From contig MVQL01000244.1 of NCBI GenBank assembly GCA_002067205.1, positions 248,001 through 312,000 of the forward strand: DNA of 64,000 bases, given 5' to 3'. The stretch is from Pelotomaculum sp. PtaB.Bin104. Lineage in GTDB: Bacteria > Bacillota > Desulfotomaculia > Desulfotomaculales > Pelotomaculaceae. Below the pieces are notes generated by a model. It saw only the letters and a list, made by a program, of their open reading frames with translations, was not told where the DNA came from and ran no database searches. The translations under genes were made by a program, and so were the position numbers. Shown in pieces: positions 1 to 6,952 of the stretch (position 1 is its first letter; each line of letters opens with the position of its first letter).

Positions 1-24
1 GTTCGACTCCCCTCTTCGGCACCA
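1..24 (+). tRNA. 3' end of a tRNA (probably tRNA-Leu), cut by window edge
   Basis: The first bases read as the last T-stem base, a seven-base T-loop TTCGACT, a T-stem CCCCT, a seven-base acceptor strand CTTCGGC, discriminator A and encoded CCA. The anticodon lies outside the window. The implied 5' acceptor GCCGAAG is common for tRNA-Leu in Firmicutes, so Leu is a guess. A terminator follows directly. Confidence 0.8.
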
Positions 25-36
25 ATAAAAAAGCTA

Positions 37-71
37 GGAACCGCAAGGGCATTGCGGTTCCATTGTTTTTT
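37..71 (+). terminator. Intrinsic terminator of the left-edge tRNA
   Basis: A perfect 10-bp stem (GGAACCGCAA paired with TTGCGGTTCC) with a five-base loop is followed, after ATTG, by a run of T. It lies 13 bases after the CCA end of the tRNA. Confidence 0.85.
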
Positions 72-157
72 AGAGTAGTTAATTGTGGTATTGAGTCTGA
101 ATCAACCCCTCCTCTTGTCTTTGATGCCAATGCTTTTATGATAATTTCTTTTTTGTC

Positions 158-976
158 CTAAGCGTTAATATCAAATAAGGCCATCATTTCCTTGACTTTG
201 CCCCGTCCGGCCCCGTTGCAGCTAATATTTCGCTGAACATCAAAGAGTTCTATTTTAGCAGTTTTATATGCGTTTAAAGTAAACTGCGTAGCATGATTTG
301 AGATTAGTACCGGGATCCCTCTGTCTGCTAATTGCCTGGCCAGTTCCGCCAGTTCCAACTGCTCGTCTCTACCGAAAGCACCGGAGCTGTAAGAGGTAAA
401 GTTGGCCGTTGCAGACAAGGGTACATACGGAGGATCACAGTAAACAACGTCACCTTCGCAAGCTTTTTTCATCACTTCTCTAAAATCGGCTAGTTTAAAA
501 ACCGCGTGCTTTGCCCTATTATAGAAATAACGCATTTCGTGTTCAGGAAAATAGGGCTTATTATATTGGCCAAAAGGTGTATTAAAAAAACCTTCAGCAT
601 TATAGCGGCAAAGTCCATTGTAACAGTGACGGTTAAGATAAACAAACAGGGCAGCCTTATAACGGCCGGCAGCGGTGGAATTAAAAATTTTCCGCAACTC
701 ATAATAGCGGCTTTCCGAATTGTTGACCTCAGTAAAAAAAGATTTGCAATAGCTGATAAACTTTTCACCCTCGGCCTGTAATGTTAAATAAAGCATGACC
801 AGATCCCTATTCTTATCGGTGATCAGGTACTGCTGATAAATAGTGTTTAAAAAAACGGCGCCTGAACCGGCGAAAGGCTCGACAAGGCGCTTGCCTGGAG
901 GTAAAATGGCCTTTATTCGTTCGATAATTTGATATTTATTGCCTGCCCATTTTAAAAACGGCCTCGTTTTAGACAC
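158..976 (-). CDS. dam: Orphan Dam-type DNA adenine-N6 methyltransferase
   Basis: Predicted class D12 methyltransferase that would methylate adenine in GATC. Seen in the protein: FLKWAGNK near the N terminus and PFAGSGAVF (AdoMet site), then CDPPYVPLSATANF holding the DPPY catalytic motif, and ISNH later. Order, spacing and total length (about 272 aa) follow enterobacterial Dam closely. The longest frame starts at GTG 985, but a GGAG at 986-989 is only well spaced (8 nt) for the in-frame GTG at 974-976, chosen here. No restriction endonuclease gene is nearby, so it is an orphan. It sits between two tRNA genes and looks more AT-rich than its neighbours, which may point to acquisition. GATC specificity is inferred from similarity. 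Confidence 0.9.
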   Translation of the reverse strand: MSKTRPFLKWAGNKYQIIERIKAILPPGKRLVEPFAGSGAVFLNTIYQQYLITDKNRDLVMLYLTLQAEGEKFISYCKSFFTEVNNSESRYYELRKIFNSTAAGRYKAALFVYLNRHCYNGLCRYNAEGFFNTPFGQYNKPYFPEHEMRYFYNRAKHAVFKLADFREVMKKACEGDVVYCDPPYVPLSATANFTSYSSGAFGRDEQLELAELARQLADRGIPVLISNHATQFTLNAYKTAKIELFDVQRNISCNGAGRGKVKEMMALFDINA

Positions 977-1097
977 CAGAAACACTCCATTTTTCGGTCA
1001 AGCGTACGCTCTAATAACTTCCCCAATTTTTAGTCAGACATTTGATTATGACCATAATCTTGCATATGTATCTGAATTTTAAGGCCAAAATGATTAT

Positions 1098-1140
1098 AAA
1101 AAATTAACCTCTTTTACCGGCTAAAAAACAGTAAAAGAGG
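1098..1140 (-). terminator. Intrinsic terminator of tRNA-Gly
   Basis: A 10-bp stem (1108-1117 with 1131-1140, CCTCTTTTAC/GTAAAAGAGG) is followed on the minus strand by a six-T run. It lies just after the tRNA-Gly CCA end. Confidence 0.8.
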
Positions 1141-1148
1141 AAAAACCT

Positions 1149-1222
1149 TGGAGCGGGTGATGGGAATCGAACCCACGTAATCGGCTTGGAAGGCCGACGC
1201 TCTACCATTGAGCTACACCCGC
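1149..1222 (-). tRNA. tRNA-Gly (anticodon TCC)
   Basis: The cloverleaf can be read on the minus strand: acceptor GCGGGTG/CACCCGC, D-arm AGCTCAATGGTAGAGC, anticodon loop CTTCCAA with anticodon TCC, T-loop TTCGATT, discriminator T and encoded CCA at 1149-1151. It has its own strong promoter upstream and a terminator downstream. Confidence 0.97.
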
Positions 1223-1254
1223 TTGATAAACATATTCCATTCGATACAATATGT

Positions 1255-1283
1255 ATTATAACGAAAAAGATGCTCCTAGTCAA
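1255..1283 (-). promoter_or_regulatory. Sigma-70/SigA-type promoter of tRNA-Gly
   Basis: Minus strand: -35 TTGACT at 1278-1283, a 17-base spacer, and a perfect -10 TATAAT at 1255-1260. This places the transcription start about 25 bases before the tRNA. Confidence 0.85.
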
Positions 1284-1379
1284 AGTATTTTTGTTTGGAG
1301 TATATAAGACCCCTCACACAAAAATCTTCCTTGTCAGTCACTGTTTGAAACTTGGCACTGATGTCAACGTCCGGTCAAA

Positions 1380-1847
1380 TCAAATCCGGTGAATAGACGG
1401 AAATATTCCCTTTTCGTTAATTTCCAGGATCCCGTAACTGGGACGCGCTTGGTCAAGAGGCCGGCTAATGCTGCCGGGGTTGAACAGGAGCACGCCCTCC
1501 AAGTTGATTATTACCGCCTCGTGGGTATGGCCGTAAACCACTGCCTCAGCCCCGCATACCCTGGCCGCGTCCAGCAGCTTCTGCTGTGACAATGGGGTTT
1601 TCGCCCCCGTTAGGTGGCCGTGGACAAGCAGGAGGCGCCTGCCGCACAGCTCAAATACCTCCTCAGCAGGCCCTTCAAGATCTAAGTCACAATTCCCCAG
1701 CACTGCTTTTACCGGCACAGCGGCATCAGCTGCCAGCTTTATTCCGTCGCTGCGATAATCTCCAGCATGTACGATATAATTTACCTGCCTAGTGAGCTGC
1801 AGGGCCCTGCGGGCATTGGCAAGCTGGCCGTGGCTGTCGCTAAACAC
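1380..1847 (-). CDS. YfcE/MJ0936-family metallophosphoesterase
   Basis: Small calcineurin-like phosphodiesterase of about 155 aa. Metal-binding motifs in order: FSDSHG at the N terminus, HAGDY, GNCD and GHTHEA near the C-terminal third. Family members hydrolyse phosphodiester model substrates; the natural substrate is unknown. It follows rdgB by 14 bases and closes the rph-rdgB-phosphoesterase unit. The only standard start is GTG 1847. However, a strong AAGGAGGG inside the end of rdgB lies about 18 bases upstream of it, and the usual first beta-strand (IIKVA) would be lost. An in-frame ATA or ATC just upstream may be the true start. Confidence 0.88.
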   Translation of the reverse strand: MFSDSHGQLANARRALQLTRQVNYIVHAGDYRSDGIKLAADAAVPVKAVLGNCDLDLEGPAEEVFELCGRRLLLVHGHLTGAKTPLSQQKLLDAARVCGAEAVVYGHTHEAVIINLEGVLLFNPGSISRPLDQARPSYGILEINEKGIFPSIHRI

Positions 1848-1861
1848 TGCAACCTTGATTA

Positions 1862-2470
1862 TTATCCCTCCTTATCCTCATTACTTAATCGCGCTAATAT
1901 TTCCCGCGCGCCGGCAAGCGCCCGGCCACGGTGACTGATTTGATTTTTTAGCTCAAGATCAATTTCAGCAAAGGTTTTACCATACTCCGGCAGGTAAAAC
2001 AGGGGGTCATAGCCGAAGCCTTTTTCACCCCGCGGCTCAGATGCAATTACGCCCTCGCAAGTGCCCTGGGCTGTATGCACCGCTCCATCAGGTTCAGCAA
2101 CGGCAATCACACATTGAAAGCGTGCCGTACGTTTTTCCGGTGAAACGCCAGTCAAAAGTTCCAGCAGTTTTTTATTATTTGCCAGGTCGTTGCTATCCTC
2201 CCCCGCAAAGCGGGCGGAAAAAACCCCCGGCGCCCCGTTCAGGTAATCGACCTCCAGACCTGAGTCATCAGCCAGGGCTGTCATACCCGTCAGGCTGGCC
2301 GTAACAGTTGCCTTTTTAATCGCATTTTCCTGAAAAGTGTTCCCATCCTCCTCAATCTCACCAATCAGGGGGAACTCGTCCAGGGACAGAACCTCTATCC
2401 CATAAACCGCGAGCATCTCGGACATTTCCCTGACCTTGCCCTTGTTTCTGGTCGCCAAAACCAACTTCAA
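1862..2470 (-). CDS. rdgB: XTP/dITP pyrophosphatase (RdgB/HAM1 family)
   Basis: House-cleaning enzyme that hydrolyses non-canonical purine triphosphates (XTP, dITP) to the monophosphate and pyrophosphate, keeping them out of DNA and RNA. Visible signatures: LVLATRNKGKVREM at the N terminus (substrate loop), FQENAIKKA, LADDSGLEVD, GAPGVFSARFAG, GFGYDPLFY and the C-terminal ISHRGRAL. Start chosen at TTG 2470 because GGGGAGGG lies about nine bases upstream. The longer frame from GTG 2494 would place that sequence inside the gene. The start falls two bases after the rph stop, so translation is probably coupled. Gives about 202 aa, normal for the family. Confidence 0.95.
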   Translation of the reverse strand: MKLVLATRNKGKVREMSEMLAVYGIEVLSLDEFPLIGEIEEDGNTFQENAIKKATVTASLTGMTALADDSGLEVDYLNGAPGVFSARFAGEDSNDLANNKKLLELLTGVSPEKRTARFQCVIAVAEPDGAVHTAQGTCEGVIASEPRGEKGFGYDPLFYLPEYGKTFAEIDLELKNQISHRGRALAGAREILARLSNEDKEG

Positions 2471-2472
2471 CT

Positions 2473-3216
2473 TTATTTTCCCTCCCCAATCCACGCTACG
2501 TTACGCAATGCTTCCTGTTGACAGGAAATAAGCTGTTTGATCCCCTGAACCGCCAGCTCGATCATACGATCCATCTCCTGCCTGGTGAACGAGGCTTCTT
2601 CCCCGGTGCCCTGGATCTCCACAAAGCGGCCGGAACCGGTCATCACCACATTCATGTCGACTTCCGCCGCTGAATCTTCCCGGTAGCACAGGTCCAGGAC
2701 AATTTCGCCGCCCAGCCGCCCGACGCTGGTGGCGGCGATAAAATCGGTCAACGGTGCGCGCTGAATCACCCCGCGCTGTTTTAATTTATCCAGGGCTTCC
2801 GCCAGGGCGACAAAAGCCCCGGTAATGGAAGCGGTGCGGGTGCCCCCGTCCGCCTGGATAACGTCACAGTCCAACAGAATAGATCGCTCGCCCAAGGCCG
2901 ACAAATCAGTCACCGAGCGCAGTGAACGGCCAACCAGCCGCTGGATCTCATGGGTCCTGCCGCCAACCCTGCCCCTGGCCGCCTCCCTGGGGTTTCTTGT
3001 ACCGGTAGCACGCGGGATCATGCCATACTCGGCAGTGATCCAGCCCTTACCACCACCCCTTAAAAAAGGTGGTACTTTTTCCTCAACAGTGGCTGTACAA
3101 ATAACTTTGGTATCTCCCACTTCAATCAAGACTGAGCCCTCAGCATATTTGTTCCAGTTCTTTGTGATCCGCACCGGCCTTAACTGGCCGGGCCCCCTGC
3201 CGTCAATTCTCGCCAT
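2473..3216 (-). CDS. rph: Ribonuclease PH
   Basis: Phosphorolytic 3'-to-5' exoribonuclease that trims tRNA 3' ends, releasing nucleoside diphosphates. The 247-aa protein begins [13 protein letters not shown] and carries the RNase PH core: [58 protein letters not shown] and [22 protein letters not shown] lies seven to eight bases before the ATG. It is first in a tight unit with rdgB, a pairing common in Firmicutes. The 122-base gap upstream (3217-3338) holds no clear gene, only very short frames. Confidence 0.97.
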   Translation of the reverse strand: MARIDGRGPGQLRPVRITKNWNKYAEGSVLIEVGDTKVICTATVEEKVPPFLRGGGKGWITAEYGMIPRATGTRNPREAARGRVGGRTHEIQRLVGRSLRSVTDLSALGERSILLDCDVIQADGGTRTASITGAFVALAEALDKLKQRGVIQRAPLTDFIAATSVGRLGGEIVLDLCYREDSAAEVDMNVVMTGSGRFVEIQGTGEEASFTRQEMDRMIELAVQGIKQLISCQQEALRNVAWIGEGK

Positions 3217-3338
3217 GCTAATACCTCTCGATTAATGTTAGTTTATTTTTGGGGCACCCCTAGGTCATGCGGACATTCCATCCAGAGTGGCCAGGGTTTG
3301 GAACGCGGCATTTATGGCACAGCTTTTCCTTTTCCCCT

Positions 3339-4109
3339 CTACGTGGAATAGGTCTCTCCCTCCCGCACGGGAGTGACCTGCCGGCCCCACCCTGACTTGG
3401 CCTGGGCACTAAGCTCGTCAAGGTCGTACTCCGGCCAGAAATGGGTAATCAAAAGCTGCTTCGCACACGCTGCCTCAGCCACCTCACCGGCCTGACGGGC
3501 AGTCATGTGAATGTCCTGAAGATAACCCGCATCACGGTCCAGGCCGCTGGCCTCGCAAAGGAAGAGGCCTGCCCCTTCAGCTAGTGCCGTAAGTCCATCT
3601 GTGCGGGCGGTATCGCCGGAAAAAACCATACGATCCTTATCACCGAACGACACTGAATAACCCGGCAGGGAATGTTTTGTTGCTACGAAACAAACCGGCA
3701 GCCCGCCGATATCCATTCTCCTGGAGTTATGGCCGCCTTTTATTATTTCCACCGGCAGCGATTCAATAGCTACTATTTCAAAGGCATTCTTGTAGCTGTC
3801 CAGCAGGCTGAATTCGTTTGCCGGGAGTGATGGAATATACAATTTTAAAGAAGCATGGCGGCGCCCCGCCCGCCTGGCCCCTTCCACCGCATGGCGCAGC
3901 GGGAACAGGTCCAGATAGTGGTCATGGTGCAGGTGCGTTACAATAACAGCGTCCAGCAGATTATAGTCGATATAATTCATTAGCTTGCTCAGACACCCGC
4001 TGCCGGCTTCAAGCAGTATGCTCCTCCCGCCGTCCCGGATTAAATAGCCTGAACAGGCGCCTCCGGCCCGGGGATAAGGCCCCCAGCAGCCAAGGACAGT
4101 AAGCTGCAT
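3339..4109 (-). CDS. Metallo-beta-lactamase-fold hydrolase (RNase Z/PhnP-like branch)
   Basis: Predicted cytosolic binuclear-metal hydrolase. Visible metal motifs: THLHHDHYLD about residue 60, the conserved GDTART in the middle, and a C-terminal ITHFWPEY. The N terminus MQLTVLGCWGPYPRAGGACS with GYLI matches the branch that includes RNase Z-like and cyclic phosphodiesterase enzymes. The long C-terminal arm of true tRNase Z is not evident, so the substrate is unknown. Start is set at ATG 4109, with GGAGG eight bases upstream; the longer frame begins at TTG 4127. It lies 27 bases after the dehydratase activator gene and is probably in the same transcript. Confidence 0.85.
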   Translation of the reverse strand: MQLTVLGCWGPYPRAGGACSGYLIRDGGRSILLEAGSGCLSKLMNYIDYNLLDAVIVTHLHHDHYLDLFPLRHAVEGARRAGRRHASLKLYIPSLPANEFSLLDSYKNAFEIVAIESLPVEIIKGGHNSRRMDIGGLPVCFVATKHSLPGYSVSFGDKDRMVFSGDTARTDGLTALAEGAGLFLCEASGLDRDAGYLQDIHMTARQAGEVAEAACAKQLLITHFWPEYDLDELSAQAKSGWGRQVTPVREGETYST

Positions 4110-4136
4110 TTTTCCTACCTCCATCAATTGATACTT

Positions 4137-4895
4137 TTACCCCCGGGCTTGCACACAACACCCGATGGCGCCGGCATATTCAGGATTTGGCGGCACGACT
4201 ACCTCTGCCCCGGTCTTAAGCCTGATTATTTCAGCCAGTGCTCCGTTATAAGCCACCCCTCCTGTGAACACTATAATTTCACTGGCCAGCTTGGCCAGCA
4301 TGGGGTGGATCCGTTTAAAGATGCTGTAGTTTACCCCGGCTGCCAGGGCGGACACGGAATAACCCTGAACGATTTTATCAATAAGCTCGCTTTCCCCAAA
4401 AATGGCGCAGGTTGAGGTTAGGTCAACCGGGTCTTGGCAGTGCCGGCTGAGTTCCTCCATGCCGATGTTCAGCACCGCTGCCATATTTTCCAGGTACCTG
4501 CCCGTGCTGGCAGCGCACTTGTCGTTGGTGAGAAAGTCAACCAGCCGCCCGTTGCGGACCAAAGCCACCTTGCTGTCCTGCCCGCCTAAATCAAGCAGGG
4601 TAAAATCGGAAAGCCCGGTCAGGTAGGCCGCGCCAAGGACATGCGCCTTGACTTCCGGAATCACCCGGGCCCCGCTCACGTCAACAGTTTGACGGCCGTA
4701 ACCGGTTGCCGTTATTTTTGCATCCCTGATATCAAGCCCAAGGGCAGAAAAGTCAATGGTGAGCTGCCTGCCGGATTTTCTTCCATACTCCCGGTAAAAT
4801 TTAATCGTATCCAGCTTCAGCAGCCGGTAAGTCCGGTCTTCACTCATGATGGCAATTTTAACACTGCGGCTACCCAGGTCCAGACCAATGTACAT
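4137..4895 (-). CDS. 2-hydroxyacyl-CoA dehydratase activator-like ATPase (BadF/BcrA/HgdC family)
   Basis: Iron-sulfur ATPase of the ASKHA fold. In known relatives a homodimer with one [4Fe-4S] cluster at its interface uses ATP to push a low-potential electron into a partner dehydratase or reductase. Seen here: phosphate-1 loop GLDLGSRSVK at residue 4, LLDLGGQDSKV about 100, NDKCAASTGRY with Cys127, TSTCAIFGESE with Cys163 (the two expected cluster ligands), and FTGGVAYN near the C terminus. Length 252 aa is typical. The gene starts four bases after the stop of its partner at 4900-5877, so the two are translationally coupled and surely work together. Confidence 0.92.
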   Translation of the reverse strand: MYIGLDLGSRSVKIAIMSEDRTYRLLKLDTIKFYREYGRKSGRQLTIDFSALGLDIRDAKITATGYGRQTVDVSGARVIPEVKAHVLGAAYLTGLSDFTLLDLGGQDSKVALVRNGRLVDFLTNDKCAASTGRYLENMAAVLNIGMEELSRHCQDPVDLTSTCAIFGESELIDKIVQGYSVSALAAGVNYSIFKRIHPMLAKLASEIIVFTGGVAYNGALAEIIRLKTGAEVVVPPNPEYAGAIGCCVQARG

Positions 4896-4899
4896 AAGC

Positions 4900-5877
4900 T
4901 CACCTCAGCATATCCAAGAAAACATCCAGGCGCATCCTGGTCCGCGCATCCAGACGGCTGGGCCTGTCCCCCTCCAGGGTCAGCAGCGGCAGTTTAAGCT
5001 TTTTCCGGATAATCAGGTCCTCGATCTGACGAAAGCAAAAGCTTTGAGCGTAATGAATGATTCCATCCAGACCGCGCCTGACCGCTTCCCTGGTGATATC
5101 CTCAAGGCGGAAGAAAATTCCGTAGGGGTATGTGTATTGCCGGTACTGTTCGACCAGGTCCCCGGTATCAAAAGGCATGGTGAACTGACGCTGGACCTCA
5201 TTAAAAACCACACGGGCGCCGCGCTCTTCCAAATATTCATACAGGTCATCCACTATCGGGGGCACACCGATGTAACCCAGCCGCAACTCTTTCTTTGCGG
5301 GCGGACGAGAGCGGACCTGTTCCAGCAGCAGCGCCACTTCTTCACCGAACTTCTCCGGATCTCCGCTAAAGTCACTGCAGTTGATCTGATAGAGGTGGTT
5401 CTCCCAGCCGCCAACCCGGTTTTCCTGCCAGGTGAGCCGGTCTAACTCCCACACCAGCCGTCGTACCCGGTGCAGTCGCTCCCTGGTCTCCCCCACCTGC
5501 TCCCAGGATACCCCAAAGTGGCACATCAATTTTTCAACCTGCAGGCGCAGAAGATCGGCATCACGGTCAAAAGGGAAGGCAAAGGGCACGATCTCCACCC
5601 CGGCCATCTGAAGTGTTTCCATCAGGGCATGGGTATTGCTGCAATCACCCTGTGTCACCGCGACAACAGTTTGAATATCCTGATTTTTAAGCGCCGTGCT
5701 GTAAATTCCCTTAATCCAGGCACATATATTGCGCGGGTATCCTGCCAGTTCAGCTTCTTCTACCAGCGACTGGGGGTCCGCGCTGGTTATGAACAAGTTA
5801 TTTAAGTCCACCGGCACCCGACCGGCGGCAAATATTATTTCAACAGGCACTGTTGTGGTTAAGCCCACCCTGGGCAC
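4900..5877 (-). CDS. 2-hydroxyglutaryl-CoA dehydratase/YjiM-like iron-sulfur protein
   Basis: Member of the 2-hydroxyacyl-CoA dehydratase D-component superfamily (325 aa). Three cysteines sit at the positions expected of cluster ligands: Cys52 (PRNICAWIKG), Cys79 (QGDCSNTHAL) and Cys281 (YAQSFCFRQIE). The closing ITVEGD-like segment LLTLEGDRPSRL is also typical. True dehydratases have two different subunits; here only one is present with its activator. That resembles E. coli YjiM/YjiL and the double-cubane-cluster protein pair described from Carboxydothermus. The substrate cannot be read from sequence. Starts at GTG with GAGGGGTGA upstream. Confidence 0.85.
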   Translation of the reverse strand: MPRVGLTTTVPVEIIFAAGRVPVDLNNLFITSADPQSLVEEAELAGYPRNICAWIKGIYSTALKNQDIQTVVAVTQGDCSNTHALMETLQMAGVEIVPFAFPFDRDADLLRLQVEKLMCHFGVSWEQVGETRERLHRVRRLVWELDRLTWQENRVGGWENHLYQINCSDFSGDPEKFGEEVALLLEQVRSRPPAKKELRLGYIGVPPIVDDLYEYLEERGARVVFNEVQRQFTMPFDTGDLVEQYRQYTYPYGIFFRLEDITREAVRRGLDGIIHYAQSFCFRQIEDLIIRKKLKLPLLTLEGDRPSRLDARTRMRLDVFLDMLR

Positions 5878-5943
5878 GGCTTCTCACCCCTCATACCACA
5901 TGCGGGAATTTGCAGTGCAGTTTTAATTATTTTTCGATTTCTT

Positions 5944-6744
5944 TTAGAGATCCGCTCTGATTACGCGGCCTACATCTCTACCTAAAAATCTCTGCGCCTG
6001 CTCGCGAAAAGTGTGTGGTTCGCCGCTGACGTAAAAGCGGTGCACCGGGGAAGCTTCACCGGAAGCAAGCAAACCCAGCCGGGATATCTCTTTCGCTGCC
6101 CCCCGCACTGTTGACACGGCCGGATCTATCAGCCGTACATCAGGCCCCATTTCTTCGGATATCAGCCCCGCCAGAAAAGGATAGTGCGTGCAGCCAAGAA
6201 TTAAAGTGTCGATGCCGGCTTGCCCCAACGGGGAAAGGTACTGGCGCACTGCCCTAGCCACAGCGGGTGTGTCCGTTTCACCGGCTTCTACCAGAGGGAC
6301 CAGGAGCGGCGCAGCCCGGCTAAATACCTCGATGCTTTTGTCGTGGATCTTGATTTCTTTTTCATAAGCCCCGGAGCGAACTGTCGCCTCAGTGGCAATA
6401 ACGCCAATTTTTCCGTTGCGTGTTGTCTGTAAGGCTTCCGCCACCCCAGGCTTGATCAAGCCGATCATCGGCAACGGATAACGGCTGGAAAGCACGGGCA
6501 AAGACAGGGCTGAGTTGGTATTGCAGGCAAAGATGATATATTTCACCTCTTGTCCTGCCAGGAAGGACACTATCTTATCGGCAAAGCCCAACAACTCCTC
6601 CGCGCTGCGCTGACCATAGGGTACATGTGCCGTGTCACCATAATAGATTATGGCTTCCGCAGGGAGTAATCTGTTCACTACCCGGCTTACCGTAAGTCCC
6701 CCGACTCCGGAATCGAAGAGTCCAATAGCCCCGCTATTATTCAT
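5944..6744 (-). CDS. murI: Glutamate racemase
   Basis: Makes D-glutamate for peptidoglycan by cofactor-independent two-base racemisation. The two catalytic cysteines are visible as Cys74 (FACNTNS) and Cys185 (LGCTHYPF), with GLFDSGVGG at residue 8 and YYGDTAHVPYG about residue 34. Start is set at ATG 6744 because AGGAGGGG lies about six bases upstream. This gives 266 aa; the longer frame from 6777 adds 11 unlikely residues. It sits between the wall amidase and the dehydratase-like pair, each with its own spacing, so co-transcription is uncertain. Confidence 0.96.
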   Translation of the reverse strand: MNNSGAIGLFDSGVGGLTVSRVVNRLLPAEAIIYYGDTAHVPYGQRSAEELLGFADKIVSFLAGQEVKYIIFACNTNSALSLPVLSSRYPLPMIGLIKPGVAEALQTTRNGKIGVIATEATVRSGAYEKEIKIHDKSIEVFSRAAPLLVPLVEAGETDTPAVARAVRQYLSPLGQAGIDTLILGCTHYPFLAGLISEEMGPDVRLIDPAVSTVRGAAKEISRLGLLASGEASPVHRFYVSGEPHTFREQAQRFLGRDVGRVIRADL

Positions 6745-6952
6745 TTTTCCCCTCCTCAAATGACCAAAGGAACCCATAGTTTCAATTTATGCAAGAGGAG
6801 TTTTTAAATTATGCAACCACTTATTACTATTCACTAGTGTGGCAAAGGTTCCTCTTTTTTTCAAAAAAATTAACCCGTGCCGGTTATACATAATAAAGCA
6901 TACCCGCCGGGCTTTTTGTTTATGAAAGTAAAATTATTTATTCCAAATATAT

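Noticed and set aside
490..781. Open frames opposite or within the dam gene
   Set aside because: They overlap a clear Dam protein, have no ribosome binding site and no recognisable motif.
3217..3338. Very short frames (about 20 codons, one with a CHKC motif) between rph and the MBL hydrolase
   Set aside because: No standard start codon with a good ribosome site for the CHKC frame; too short to support.
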